From assembly GCA_036960405.1 (NCBI GenBank), contig JBALWS010000007.1, positions 1 through 64,000 of the forward strand: 64,000 bases of DNA, given 5' to 3'. How positions within the stretch are numbered: position 1 is the first letter of the stretch; each line of letters opens with the position of its first letter. Below are positions 9,179 to 18,033 of the stretch, piece after piece. Origin of the DNA: Motiliproteus sp036960405. Lineage in GTDB: Bacteria > Pseudomonadota > Gammaproteobacteria > Pseudomonadales > Balneatricaceae. The notes beneath the pieces are model-generated. The model was given only the letters and a program-made list of their open reading frames with translations. It had not been told where the DNA came from and did not search any database. The position numbers and the translations under genes are program-made.

Positions 9179-9439
9179 ATGAGCATTAGTAAAGAAGATG
9201 CCCAGGCTTATTGGAAAGAGAACATCAAGATTATCCTCTCTTACCTTGTGGTCTGGTTCGTAGTCTCCTATGGCTGCGGTATCTTGTTCATCGAAGAGTT
9301 GAACTCTATCGATTTCTTTGGATTTCAATTGGGCTTCTGGTTTGCTCAACAGGGCTCCATCTACGTATTTTGCGGCTTGATCGTTGCGTATGCAGCAAGC
9401 ATGAACAAGCTCGATCAGAAATACGACGTACACGAATAA
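9179..9439 (+). CDS. DUF4212 small subunit of a sodium/solute symporter
   Basis: 86 residues with two hydrophobic segments (about 20-45 and 53-77); members of DUF4212 are encoded next to VC_2705-type sodium:solute symporters and are taken to be their small subunit. The start is ATG 9179 with AGAAGGA 8 nt upstream; an upstream in-frame TTG/ATG-like extension to 9101 has no ribosome site. The stop is 39 bp before the large symporter gene, so the two are co-transcribed. The acetate setting (acs, crbRS) suggests acetate or a related short carboxylate as substrate; this is inference. Confidence 0.88.
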   Translation: MSISKEDAQAYWKENIKIILSYLVVWFVVSYGCGILFIEELNSIDFFGFQLGFWFAQQGSIYVFCGLIVAYAASMNKLDQKYDVHE

Positions 9440-9478
9440 CAGATTTTATAACAATAATTTAATAGGACGGCTTTCTAT

Positions 9479-11287
9479 ATGGAAACCCAAGATATCCTCA
9501 ATTTTGTCTTTATCGGTGCGTCTTTCGTGCTGTATATCGGCATCGCGGTCTGGGCTCGCGCCGGATCAACTAAAGAATTCTATGTAGCTGGCGGCGGTGT
9601 TCATCCGATCGCTAACGGCATGGCAACGGCTGCTGACTGGATGTCTGCGGCGTCATTCATCTCTCTGGCTGGTATTATCTCCTTTATCGGTCGTGATGGT
9701 GCTGCCTACCTGATGGGCTGGACCGGCGGTTACGTAATGCTGGCGATGCTTCTGGCGCCTTACCTGCGTAAGTTCGGCAAGTTCACAGTGCCTGATTTCG
9801 TTGGTGACCGTTACTACTCCAACTTCGCGCGGGTTATCGCGGTTATCTGTACCATCATCATCTCGTTCACTTACGTGGCCGGTCAGATGCGTGGTGTCGG
9901 TATCGTATTCTCTCGTTTCCTTGGTGTCAGTGTCGAATGGGGCGTTGTGCTGGGTATGGCGATCGTATTCTTCTACGCTGTATTGGGTGGAATGAAAGGC
10001 ATCACTTACACTCAGGTTGCTCAGTATTGTGTACTGATCCTAGCTTACACCGTTCCTGCTCTGTTCTTGTCTTTCCAGATCACCGGTCACGTGCTGCCAC
10101 AAACGGGCTTGGGTGCAACCTTGGGTGATGGCCAGTCGGTCCTGGCGACGATCAACTCGCTGTCTACCGAGTTGGGTCTGAAAGAATACACCGCTGGTAA
10201 TAAGTCAACACTGGATATGTTCTTCCTGACTGCTGCGCTGATGTGTGGTACTGCAGGTCTGCCTCACGTAATCGTACGTTTCTTCACTGTACCTAAGGTG
10301 AAAGATGCGCGTACTTCTGCTGGCTGGGCTCTGCTGTTCATCGCTATCCTCTACACTGCGGTACCGGGTGTGGCGGCGTTCGGTAAGTACAACATGATCA
10401 AGACCGTTAACGGTCCTGATAACGCAGGTGTTTCTTACACCGAAATGCCTGAGTGGTTCAAAAACTGGGAGACCGCCGGTCTGATCGGTTGGAACGACTA
10501 TAACGGTGACGGCAAGGTTCAGTACGCTGCGGGTAAAGCATTTGCCGGTAAGGGTAAGCCTGCCTTCGACGGTGAAAACCGCAACGCCGATGGTTCACGT
10601 GCTGTGACCAATGCTAACGACGGATCTTTCGATGCGGCTAAGCAGCCATTTGCTAACGAAGTCTACGTTGACCGTGACATCATGGTACTGGCTAACCCAG
10701 AGATCGCTCAGCTTCCAGGTTGGGTTATCGCGTTGGTTGCTGCCGGTGCGGTTGCTGCGGCACTGTCGACTGCGGCAGGTCTGCTACTGGTAATCTCGAC
10801 TGCCATTGCGCATGACTTGGTGAAGAAGACCATTAATCCGAATATCACTGAGAAGCAGGAGATGCTGTATGCCCGTCTGGCTGCAGTATTTGCGATCTGT
10901 GTTGCGGGTTACTTCGGTATCAACCCTCCAGGGTTCGTAGCGATCGTGGTAGCACTGGCCTTCGGCCTGGCAGCCTCTTCGTTCTTCCCTGTAATCATCA
11001 TGGGTATCTTCTCCAAGCGGATGAACAAGGAAGGCGCGGTTGCCGGTATGATCGTCGGTATCGGTTCTACCATGGCCTACATCGTCTACTTCAAGTTCAT
11101 GGGTGGTACTAAGGACGAAATGTTCATGGGTATCTCGCCAGAGGGCTTCGGTACTGTGGGTATGATCCTTAACTTCGCTACTGCGTTTATCGTGTCTTCG
11201 ATGACACCTCCACCACCTGCTGAAATTCAGGAGATGGTTGAGAGCATCCGTATTCCTCGCGGTGCAGGTGATGCGCATGCGCACTGA
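9479..11287 (+). CDS. Sodium:solute symporter, VC_2705/ActP-like (probable acetate uptake)
   Basis: 602-residue inner-membrane symporter of the SSS/SLC5 family with about 13 helices. Early family features are visible: AGSTKEFYVAGGG, ADWMSAASFISLAG and YLRKFGKFTVPDFVGDRYY. A hydrophilic insert of about 100 residues (roughly 310-410) contains an EF-hand-like loop, DYNGDGKVQY starting at residue 340. The C-terminal tail is short and ends in HAHAH-like residues. The start is ATG 9479 with AGGACGG upstream. It is co-transcribed with the DUF4212 gene and terminated at 11322-11358. Substrate is inferred from the neighbouring acs and acetate-switch kinase, not shown by the sequence. Confidence 0.9.
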   Translation: METQDILNFVFIGASFVLYIGIAVWARAGSTKEFYVAGGGVHPIANGMATAADWMSAASFISLAGIISFIGRDGAAYLMGWTGGYVMLAMLLAPYLRKFGKFTVPDFVGDRYYSNFARVIAVICTIIISFTYVAGQMRGVGIVFSRFLGVSVEWGVVLGMAIVFFYAVLGGMKGITYTQVAQYCVLILAYTVPALFLSFQITGHVLPQTGLGATLGDGQSVLATINSLSTELGLKEYTAGNKSTLDMFFLTAALMCGTAGLPHVIVRFFTVPKVKDARTSAGWALLFIAILYTAVPGVAAFGKYNMIKTVNGPDNAGVSYTEMPEWFKNWETAGLIGWNDYNGDGKVQYAAGKAFAGKGKPAFDGENRNADGSRAVTNANDGSFDAAKQPFANEVYVDRDIMVLANPEIAQLPGWVIALVAAGAVAAALSTAAGLLLVISTAIAHDLVKKTINPNITEKQEMLYARLAAVFAICVAGYFGINPPGFVAIVVALAFGLAASSFFPVIIMGIFSKRMNKEGAVAGMIVGIGSTMAYIVYFKFMGGTKDEMFMGISPEGFGTVGMILNFATAFIVSSMTPPPPAEIQEMVESIRIPRGAGDAHAH

Positions 11288-11321
11288 TCTAGGAAAATAG
11301 TGACCTAGTCACTGCTTGAAT

Positions 11322-11358
11322 AAGGCACACCTTCAGTTACTGTTGGTGTGCCTTTTTT
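11322..11358 (+). terminator. Rho-independent terminator of the symporter operon
   Basis: 10-bp perfect stem AAGGCACACC (11322-11331) with GGTGTGCCTT (11345-11354), 13-nt loop, then six T within 11353-11358. Confidence 0.85.
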
Positions 11359-11446
11359 GTTTAAGGTGCTTGAATACTGTGAAAATACGCTTTAACGGCA
11401 CAGGTCTAAGTGGTTTTTTCAGAGTTTTTAAAGGGAGTTAAGGTCG

Positions 11447-13264
11447 ATGACGCAGGAATTTAATACCGCCAATCTTCCATTTAGTTTGCTTGAACCAAGT
11501 GAGCTGGCCTTGTTGCAGAGAAGTCTGGATATAGGTTATTACCAACAAGGTGAAAATCTGATTACGGCTGGTGAGGCGCCAGAAGGGTTGTTCATCATTC
11601 TCAAGGGTAAGGTGCGCGAGAGTGAGTCGAAAGAGGGTGAAGACGAGCATGTTTTCGTCCATTACAGCGACGAGGATTATTTTGGTGCTTGGTCGGCGCT
11701 AAAGGGTAAGGCGATCCATAATTTTGTCGCCGAAGAGGAGACTATCTCGCATATTTTGCCGACCAAGGCGTTGCTTGAGCTAGTTTATAGCAACCCGCGT
11801 TTTGGTGACTATTTCAGCCGCACCTTGGCGGCTAAGACAGAGATTCACGAGCAGCAGGGTGAAGATCAGGGCATGGCTGAGTTTATGCTGGCCCAGGTCG
11901 ACGGCGAGACGATGCGCGATCCGTTGATCGTAGTGGAGACCGTCACGATCAAAGAAACCACCGCGCTGATGCGCGAGCAGCACGCGGACTGTGTGTTGGT
12001 AAAAAAAGGCGGTCGTTACGGCATAGTTACCGGTACGGATCTGCTTAATGCGGTGGTGTTGAAGGAGTTACCACTGACGACGCTGGCGGGGGATATAGCC
12101 AGTTATCGATTGATTACGGTTGAGGCGGGCGATTATCTATTCAATGCGCTGATTTTGATGACCCTGCAGCATATCGAGCGGGTTGTGGTGATGAAGGATA
12201 CTCAGCTGCTCGGGATTATTGAATTGACCGACGTGCTGAGCTATTTCTCCAGTCATTCGCATGTGATCGGCTTGCGGATTCAGCGTGCCTCAACCATCGA
12301 GGATCTGTCGCGTGCGGCGCATGGCTTGAATGACCTGATCAAGTCGTTGGCTTCGCACGGGGTCAAGGCTCGGTTTGCGATGGATCTGGTATCGGCGATG
12401 AACGAGCGGGTGATGTCTAAGCTGTTTACGCTGTTGGTGCCCGAGGATATCTTGCCGCATGTCTGCCTTGTTGTGATGGGCAGCGAGGGGCGCGGCGAGC
12501 AGATCATGAAGACCGATCAGGATAACGCGGTGTTGATGCGTGACGGGCTGGACTGGCCCGATCGTGAAGCGGTGTTGATGAAGTTTACCCAAACCTTGAT
12601 CGAGTTTGGTTATCCCGAATGTCCGGGCAATATCATGGTTTCCAACCCTTATTGGGTGCAGTATCTGGGTGATTGGACCGACCGGATGAGTATGTGGGCC
12701 AATAACGCCGAGGGCGAGGCGATGATGAACCTGGCGATTGCGGTCGATGCTAAGCCGGTGGCCGGTAATCCGGCGCTGTTCAAGGCGGGTCGTAACTGGT
12801 TCCTGCGGCAGATGCATGACAACGAGGTATTTTTCTCGCATTTTGCTAAGGCGTCGCTGGAGTTTGATACGCCGCTGACGTTCTTTGGCGGGATCAAAAC
12901 CAAGGACCATGCAATCGATATCAAGAAGGGTGGTATTTTTCCGATCGTCCACGGTATCAGAACCCTGTCGCTGCAGAACAGAGTGATGGAAACGAATACT
13001 TTTAAGCGAATCGATGCGTTGGTCGAGTCGGGGGTGCTGCAAGGTGATCAAGGCAGCGATTTGGTCGAGGCGCTATCCATCTTTGTGCAGATTCGATTGG
13101 AGCAACAGCTGTTGCGGATGGATGATGAGGACTTTAACGATTCGCCGAATCATATACTGGCCGATGATTTGGATCGGTTGGATAAGGATCTGTTGCGTGA
13201 AGCACTCAAGGTGGTGAAGGCGTTTAAGAAAACCCTGGCGTTAAGGTTTCATCTTGATCGTTAG
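11447..13264 (+). CDS. cNMP-binding / CBS pair / DUF294 nucleotidyltransferase protein
   Basis: 605-residue soluble protein with three modules: a cyclic-nucleotide-binding-like domain (about 10-125), a CBS pair (about 145-265), and a GlnD-like nucleotidyltransferase domain with MGSEGRGEQ at about residue 344 and the following TDQDNAV acidic motif, then the DUF294 C-terminal helical domain. The family is often found next to acetate-type symporters and a DnaQ-like exonuclease, exactly as here, but its substrate is not established. The ligand-binding domains suggest nucleotide-controlled nucleotidyl transfer to a protein. The start is ATG 11447 behind GGGAGTTAAGG. The exonuclease gene follows after 20 bp. 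Confidence 0.88.
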   Translation: MTQEFNTANLPFSLLEPSELALLQRSLDIGYYQQGENLITAGEAPEGLFIILKGKVRESESKEGEDEHVFVHYSDEDYFGAWSALKGKAIHNFVAEEETISHILPTKALLELVYSNPRFGDYFSRTLAAKTEIHEQQGEDQGMAEFMLAQVDGETMRDPLIVVETVTIKETTALMREQHADCVLVKKGGRYGIVTGTDLLNAVVLKELPLTTLAGDIASYRLITVEAGDYLFNALILMTLQHIERVVVMKDTQLLGIIELTDVLSYFSSHSHVIGLRIQRASTIEDLSRAAHGLNDLIKSLASHGVKARFAMDLVSAMNERVMSKLFTLLVPEDILPHVCLVVMGSEGRGEQIMKTDQDNAVLMRDGLDWPDREAVLMKFTQTLIEFGYPECPGNIMVSNPYWVQYLGDWTDRMSMWANNAEGEAMMNLAIAVDAKPVAGNPALFKAGRNWFLRQMHDNEVFFSHFAKASLEFDTPLTFFGGIKTKDHAIDIKKGGIFPIVHGIRTLSLQNRVMETNTFKRIDALVESGVLQGDQGSDLVEALSIFVQIRLEQQLLRMDDEDFNDSPNHILADDLDRLDKDLLREALKVVKAFKKTLALRFHLDR

Positions 13265-13284
13265 GATTTTGGTGGGGTGTCATC

Positions 13285-13899
13285 GTGTTACGTAAATTTA
13301 AAATTTATAAAGAAAGGAAGCTGCATCGCGACGGTCCATACGGGTATCTGTTCGAGCCCTATCATGGCGACGAGGTGGTGTCGTTAGATTGCGAGACGAC
13401 CAGTTTGGACGTTAAAGAGGGGGAGATTCTCTCGATCGGTGCAGTCAAAATCAAGGGCCGTCGTGTCAAAACCAGCGAACGGCTGGATATTAAATTGAAG
13501 CCGCCGCAGAGCTTGACCGGTGACTCGATAAAAATTCATAAAATCCGCGCCATGGATCTATCCGAAGGGGTTGATATCGAAGAGGCGCTGGAGCAGGTGC
13601 TGGAGTTTGTCGGCAATCGCCCGATACTGGGTTATTACGTCAAATATGACGTTAAGATGCTGGATAAATTTTTGCGGCCTATCTATGGTTTTGGTCTGCC
13701 CAACAAGGCGATCGAGCTATCGCACGTCTACCACGATATTATCAAATGGAAATCGGTCGGCGGTGATACGGATCTGCGATTCGATACTATCGCTAGCAAG
13801 CTTGATCTGCCCATTCTTCAGCGGCATACCGCGTTGGGTGATGCGATCACCGTGGCGCTGATGTATGTCAGGTTGAAGCATGGTGCGGCGCCCTCCTGA
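13285..13899 (+). CDS. DnaQ-like 3'-5' exonuclease
   Basis: 204 residues of the DEDDh exonuclease superfamily. Motif I is SLDCETTSLD (Asp and Glu for metal binding), motif II is GYYVKYDVKML with the conserved Asp, and motif III is RHTALGDAI with the His and Asp. It is a stand-alone nuclease domain and not the replicative epsilon subunit, which would carry a polymerase-binding tail. The start is GTG 13285 with GGTGGGG upstream. It is 20 bp behind the DUF294 gene and is probably co-transcribed with it. The natural substrate (DNA, RNA or a small nucleotide) cannot be told from the sequence. Confidence 0.87.
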   Translation: MLRKFKIYKERKLHRDGPYGYLFEPYHGDEVVSLDCETTSLDVKEGEILSIGAVKIKGRRVKTSERLDIKLKPPQSLTGDSIKIHKIRAMDLSEGVDIEEALEQVLEFVGNRPILGYYVKYDVKMLDKFLRPIYGFGLPNKAIELSHVYHDIIKWKSVGGDTDLRFDTIASKLDLPILQRHTALGDAITVALMYVRLKHGAAPS

Positions 13900-14038
13900 C
13901 GGACTGTTGTGATGGGTTAAGTTTGATGTGAAGTTCAGCATGCTGCGTTCTGCGGTGTGCGTCTGCTTGTTTATCTGTGCTGTAGCTGGTTTGAGTTGTT
14001 GGACCGGAGCACGAGTTCACTCTATTTTTTCGCCTTTA

Positions 14039-14055
14039 TTGGCTTAGTTGTTGCA
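14039..14055 (+). promoter_or_regulatory. Sigma54 promoter of the fliE operon
   Basis: TTGGCTTAGTTGTTGCA matches the consensus TGGC-N8-TTGCA: the -24 GG is at 14041-14042 and the -12 GC at 14053-14054, with the exact spacing. Transcription would start near 14066, giving a leader of about 125 nt before fliE. FleR (first gene of the window) is the family's usual activator. Confidence 0.75.
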
Positions 14056-14190
14056 TTCATTGTGTGGAAAAGTGCTTTAACCTGTTTTTGGCGACGTTTT
14101 ATTGTCACCTGGCGTGAGTTGAGTTTGTAATATCGGTGTGATGTGACAAAATTGTGACGTATATCCGGCTGGTAAGGTAGTAAGGAGGCG

Positions 14191-14550
14191 ATGATGACCG
14201 ATCGTGTAGATATTCAAAACGTATTGACCCAGATGCGGGCTTTGAAGGCTCAGGCCCAGCAGGGTCCGTCTGGGCTGAATGGCATGGCACCTATCTCGTC
14301 ACCTGCCGAAGTGGGTAAGGTTGAGGCGGGCAGTTTTGGCAATCTGTTAAAGCGAGCGGTAGATAGCGTAAATGAAACTCAGTCGACCGCCAAAAATATG
14401 GCGACCGCGTATGAGAAGGGCGATCCGACTGTTGACTTGCCGCAGGTGATGATTGGGTTGCAGAAAGCGAGTATCTCGTTTCAAGCCATGACTCAGGTTC
14501 GTAACCGCTTGGTGGCGGCGTACGAAGATATTTCTAAGATGCCGATTTGA
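14191..14550 (+). CDS. fliE: Flagellar hook-basal body protein FliE
   Basis: 119 residues; the small periplasmic adaptor joining the MS ring to the proximal rod and an early export substrate. The conserved C-terminal half reads FGNLLKRAVDSVNETQS, then DLPQVMIGLQKASISFQAMT and QVRNRLVAAYEDI. There is no signal peptide, as expected for a type III substrate. The first gene of the fliEFGHIJ operon, it starts at one of two adjacent ATG codons (14191 or 14194) behind TAAGGAGG, and lies 18 bp before fliF. Confidence 0.95.
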   Translation: MMTDRVDIQNVLTQMRALKAQAQQGPSGLNGMAPISSPAEVGKVEAGSFGNLLKRAVDSVNETQSTAKNMATAYEKGDPTVDLPQVMIGLQKASISFQAMTQVRNRLVAAYEDISKMPI

Positions 14551-14567
14551 TCAGGGGGCGGGTTTAA

Positions 14568-16226
14568 GTGGCGGTTGATAACGCACCAGTGATGGCAGGT
14601 TCTGCCGGCGGAAATGTCGGTGCAGTTGCCGGGTTTAATCGGCTGGGGATTTTTCGTCAAATCGGTTTAATGGTGGGCTTGGCGGCTAGCGTGGCTATTG
14701 GCTTCGCGGTGGTGCTGTGGTCGCAAGAGTCCGATTATCGGCCGCTGCTTAATAACCTCAATAGCCTGGATGCCAATGAGATTATCGATACCTTGCAGGC
14801 TAATCAGATTCCCTATCGAATCGACAACTCCAGTGGCGCGCTGTTGGTGGCTGCTGATCAGATCCACCAGGCTCGGCTAAAACTGGCCGCCGAAGGGCTT
14901 AATGGGCGCAATACCGTTGGCTTTGAGTTGATGGATCAAGAGCAGGCGTTGGGGACCAGTCAGTTCATGGAAACCACCCGTTTTCGTCGTGGTTTAGAGG
15001 GAGAGTTGGCGCGTACTATTTCCAGTTTGCTGGCGATTAAGTCGGCACGGGTTCACCTGGCTCTACCTAAACAATCGGTATTTGTTCGCGATAGTCGCAA
15101 GCCAACTGCGTCGGTGTTTATCGAGCGCTACGCTGGGCGTGAGCTGAACAAGACTCAGGTGGCGTCAATTGCTAACTTGGTAGCCTCGAGCATTCCTCAA
15201 CTGAGCGTTCAAGATGTCACGGTGGTCGATCAGAAGGGGCGCTTGCTCAATAGTCATAATATTGACGAAGAGGTGGGGCTGGCGGCCAAGCAACTGGATT
15301 ATATTCGCAAGGTAGAAGAGCGTCTTAACGCTCGGGTGCGGAGTATTTTGGATCCGGTTGTTGGGGGTGGTCGTTTCCGGGCTGAAGTCTCTGCTGATGT
15401 TGACTTTACCTCTGTCGAGCAGACCGATGAGTTGTACAGCCCCGATCTGCCGTCGCTGCGTTCTGAGCAGACGATGAGCGAGAGTCGACTGGGCTCTGCT
15501 GCCGGTGGCGGCGTGCCAGGTGCGCTATCCAATCAGCCTCCGGGCGCCGCAGTGGCGCCTGAGCGGGGTGTGGCACTGGCCGGCGATGGTAGTAGCAGTG
15601 GCGAGAGCGCTCGGAAGCAGTCTACCCGCAATTACGAACTGGATCGTACCATCAGCTATACCCGTCATCAGCAGGGGCGGATGCGACGTTTGACGGTGGC
15701 GGTGGCGGTTGATGACCTGGTTAGGCGTAACCCGGAAAGCGGTGAGATGAGTCGTCAGCCGTGGAATGAGAACGACCTTAAACGTTTAACCTTGCTGGTG
15801 CGCGACGCAGTGGGGTATTCGGCAGCGCGTGGCGATAGTGTCAATGTGATCAATGCGCCGTTTGCAGAACCTGATCCGATTGAGGCGATGCCTGAGGTTG
15901 CGCTCTGGGAGCAGGATTGGTTCTGGGGTGTAGCAAAGCAGGTCGGAGCGGTGCTGTTTGTTCTGTTGATCGTGTTTGGCGTGTTGCGGCCGATTTTGAA
16001 GAACTTATCAGAGTCTAGCGCTCCAGCGGAGGGGCTTGCAGGCGGCGAACTGGAAGGTATCGGCGGTGGCTTCGCGGAAGAGTCAGAGATGGGTGTGTCG
16101 GGTGAAAGCTTGCTGCCGGGACCGAATGATTCTTATGAGCGGCAAGTGGATGCGGTACGTACCTTGGTGGCTGAAGACCCAGGCAGGGTGGCAAATGTAG
16201 TGAAGCAGTGGTTGGCAGATGAGTGA
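14568..16226 (+). CDS. fliF: Flagellar MS-ring protein FliF
   Basis: 552-residue inner-membrane ring subunit on which the basal body is built. A first transmembrane helix lies at about residues 28-48 (IGLMVGLAASVAIGFAVVLW) and a second at about 460-480, with the periplasmic YscJ/FliF ring domains between them. The cytoplasmic tail DAVRTLVAEDPGRVANVVKQ is the FliG-binding region. The start is GTG 14568 behind CAGGGGG. The stop overlaps the fliG start by 8 nt, indicating coupled translation. Confidence 0.97.
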   Translation: MAVDNAPVMAGSAGGNVGAVAGFNRLGIFRQIGLMVGLAASVAIGFAVVLWSQESDYRPLLNNLNSLDANEIIDTLQANQIPYRIDNSSGALLVAADQIHQARLKLAAEGLNGRNTVGFELMDQEQALGTSQFMETTRFRRGLEGELARTISSLLAIKSARVHLALPKQSVFVRDSRKPTASVFIERYAGRELNKTQVASIANLVASSIPQLSVQDVTVVDQKGRLLNSHNIDEEVGLAAKQLDYIRKVEERLNARVRSILDPVVGGGRFRAEVSADVDFTSVEQTDELYSPDLPSLRSEQTMSESRLGSAAGGGVPGALSNQPPGAAVAPERGVALAGDGSSSGESARKQSTRNYELDRTISYTRHQQGRMRRLTVAVAVDDLVRRNPESGEMSRQPWNENDLKRLTLLVRDAVGYSAARGDSVNVINAPFAEPDPIEAMPEVALWEQDWFWGVAKQVGAVLFVLLIVFGVLRPILKNLSESSAPAEGLAGGELEGIGGGFAEESEMGVSGESLLPGPNDSYERQVDAVRTLVAEDPGRVANVVKQWLADE

Positions 16227-17223
16227 TAGTCGTAAGTTAACGCCGCTTGAGCGTGCGGCGATTTTGTTGATGAGCTTGGGTGAGAATGATGCCGCCGAAG
16301 TATTGAAGCATATGGGCCCTAAAGAGGTTCAGCGAATTGGTAGTGCGATGGCTGAACTAGCCAATGTGCAGCAAGACCACGTTGAGATGGTGATGACCGA
16401 CTTCCTCAATACCGCCGGTAACCAGACCGGTTTGGGTGTTGGGGCTGATGGTTATATCAGGACGGTATTGACCCAGGCGCTCGGTGCCGACAAGGCTTCG
16501 GGGGTTATCGATCGGATCCTCGAGGGGGGGAATACCCGAGGGCTAGATACGCTGAAGTGGATGGAGTCGCGCCAGGTTGCCGATGTGATCCGCTATGAGC
16601 ATCCGCAGATCCAGGCGATTGTGGTGTCGTATCTCGATAGCGACCAGGCGGCAGAGGTGCTGGCGTTTTTTGACGAGAAGGTACGCTTGGATATATTGAT
16701 GCGTATCTCGGCGCTGGATACGGTTCAGCCAAGTGCGTTGCAGGAGTTGAATGATATTTTGGAGCGCCAGTTCTCTGCCAGCGGCTCGACAAAGACTACC
16801 AGTATGGGGGGGGTTAAGGTCGTAGCCGATATCATGAACTTCTTCGATACCTCCACCGAGTCTTCTGTGATGGAGGGGATTAGTGAGGTGGATGAGGATC
16901 TGGGCGAAGAGATCCAGGATCTGATGTTTGTGTTTGCTAACCTTGCCGATGTGGATGATCGAGGCATTCAGGTTATTCTTCGGGAGATCTCTACCGATAT
17001 CTTAGTGATTGCACTCAAAGGCGCGGACACGGCGCTGCAGGAAAAAGTCTTCAAAAATATGTCCAAACGCGCTGCTGAATTGCTGCGTGACGATCTGGAA
17101 GCTGCTCCACCTGTTAAGATTAGTGATGTCGAGAATGCACAGAAAGAGATTCTTACCGTGGCTCGGCGTCTGGCTGATGAAGGTGAAATCATGCTCGGTG
17201 GTAGCGGCGAAGAGATGGTCTAA
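16219..17223 (+). CDS. fliG: Flagellar motor switch protein FliG
   Basis: 334 residues, of usual length, forming the torque-generating upper part of the C ring. The N-terminal domain (LTPLERAAILLMSLGENDAA) binds FliF, the middle has the EHPQ motif (RYEHPQIQAIVVSYL), and the C-terminal domain carries the charged stretch DLMFVFANLADVDDRGIQ that faces the stator. It overlaps fliF by 8 nt and is followed 30 bp later by fliH. Confidence 0.97.
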   Translation: MSDSRKLTPLERAAILLMSLGENDAAEVLKHMGPKEVQRIGSAMAELANVQQDHVEMVMTDFLNTAGNQTGLGVGADGYIRTVLTQALGADKASGVIDRILEGGNTRGLDTLKWMESRQVADVIRYEHPQIQAIVVSYLDSDQAAEVLAFFDEKVRLDILMRISALDTVQPSALQELNDILERQFSASGSTKTTSMGGVKVVADIMNFFDTSTESSVMEGISEVDEDLGEEIQDLMFVFANLADVDDRGIQVILREISTDILVIALKGADTALQEKVFKNMSKRAAELLRDDLEAAPPVKISDVENAQKEILTVARRLADEGEIMLGGSGEEMV

Positions 17224-17253
17224 TCGTCCGTTTGAAACGGATTTGAGGTGTTT

Positions 17254-18033
17254 GTGGGCAAAAATCGTAAAATGGACGGGCGGATCTCTGCTCGTGACCT
17301 GCCGCCTCTCAAGGCTTGGGCTTTTCCTGAGGTGGGGGGGGCTCATGTCGTTCGCTCTCCGTTTAAAGATAAAGCAGAGTCTTCCACGCCAGTCTCTCGT
17401 CCTGACGCGCCGGTTAGTCCTGGCCCGCTGACGGTTGGCGAGATGGAGGCGCTGCGAGAGAAAGCGCGTAAGGAAGGGCTTGCGCAAGGGCTTGCCGAAG
17501 GTCTGAAGCAGGGGCGTCAGAAAGGGCTCGAGGCTGGTCGTGCAGAAGGCTACAAGGCTGCCCATCAGAAAGCAGAAGCCGAGATCAACGACCTTAAGGC
17601 GCGTTTACAGTCGATGTTGAAGGCGGTGCAAAGTCCGATTGAGCAGCAGCTGGAAGGGCTAGATCAGGCCGTGATGCGATTGGTGGTTGATGCGGCTGAA
17701 GCGGTTACCAAAAGAGAGTTGGCGACGCGTCCAGAGTTGTTGCGACAGGCGGTAAAAGAGTCCCTTGATGCGCTACCGCAACAGGCTCAGCAACTTTGTT
17801 TTTTTGTTCACCCCGATGATCAAGCGCTGCTGCAAGAGCTGTGTCAGCAGGAGCGAGCGACTTGGGAAGTGGCGGTAGATAAGGACTTATCGCGAGGCGG
17901 TTTGCGCGTTCGCGGTGAGTGTAGTTTTCTGGATTATACGGTCGAAAAGCGTTTCAGCCAGGTGATCGAACAGGTGTTGGCTGGTGCCGGACTCACTGCC
18001 GATAAAGGTGAAGTCGATGACTCGACTGGTTGA
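17254..18033 (+). CDS. fliH: Flagellar export ATPase regulator FliH
   Basis: About 259 residues; the peripheral stalk protein that holds FliI at the export gate and motor. It has a glycine/alanine-rich helical repeat region (EGLAQGLAEGLKQGRQKGLE, then AGRAEGYKAAHQK), typical of FliH GxxxG segments, and a C-terminal domain that binds FliI. The start is uncertain: GTG 17254 has GAGG 5 nt upstream and is preferred, while GTG 17248 and ATG 17272 are possible. Its end overlaps fliI by 17 nt. Confidence 0.92.
   Translation: MGKNRKMDGRISARDLPPLKAWAFPEVGGAHVVRSPFKDKAESSTPVSRPDAPVSPGPLTVGEMEALREKARKEGLAQGLAEGLKQGRQKGLEAGRAEGYKAAHQKAEAEINDLKARLQSMLKAVQSPIEQQLEGLDQAVMRLVVDAAEAVTKRELATRPELLRQAVKESLDALPQQAQQLCFFVHPDDQALLQELCQQERATWEVAVDKDLSRGGLRVRGECSFLDYTVEKRFSQVIEQVLAGAGLTADKGEVDDSTG

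Noticed and set aside
12290..13051. 253-codon antisense frame inside the DUF294 gene
   Set aside because: Shadow of a recognised gene; His/Arg/Gln-rich composition typical of reversed coding sequence.
14110..14125. CTGGCGTGAGTTGAGT as a sigma54 promoter before fliE
   Set aside because: The -24/-12 spacing is wrong; the site at 14039 has the exact spacing.
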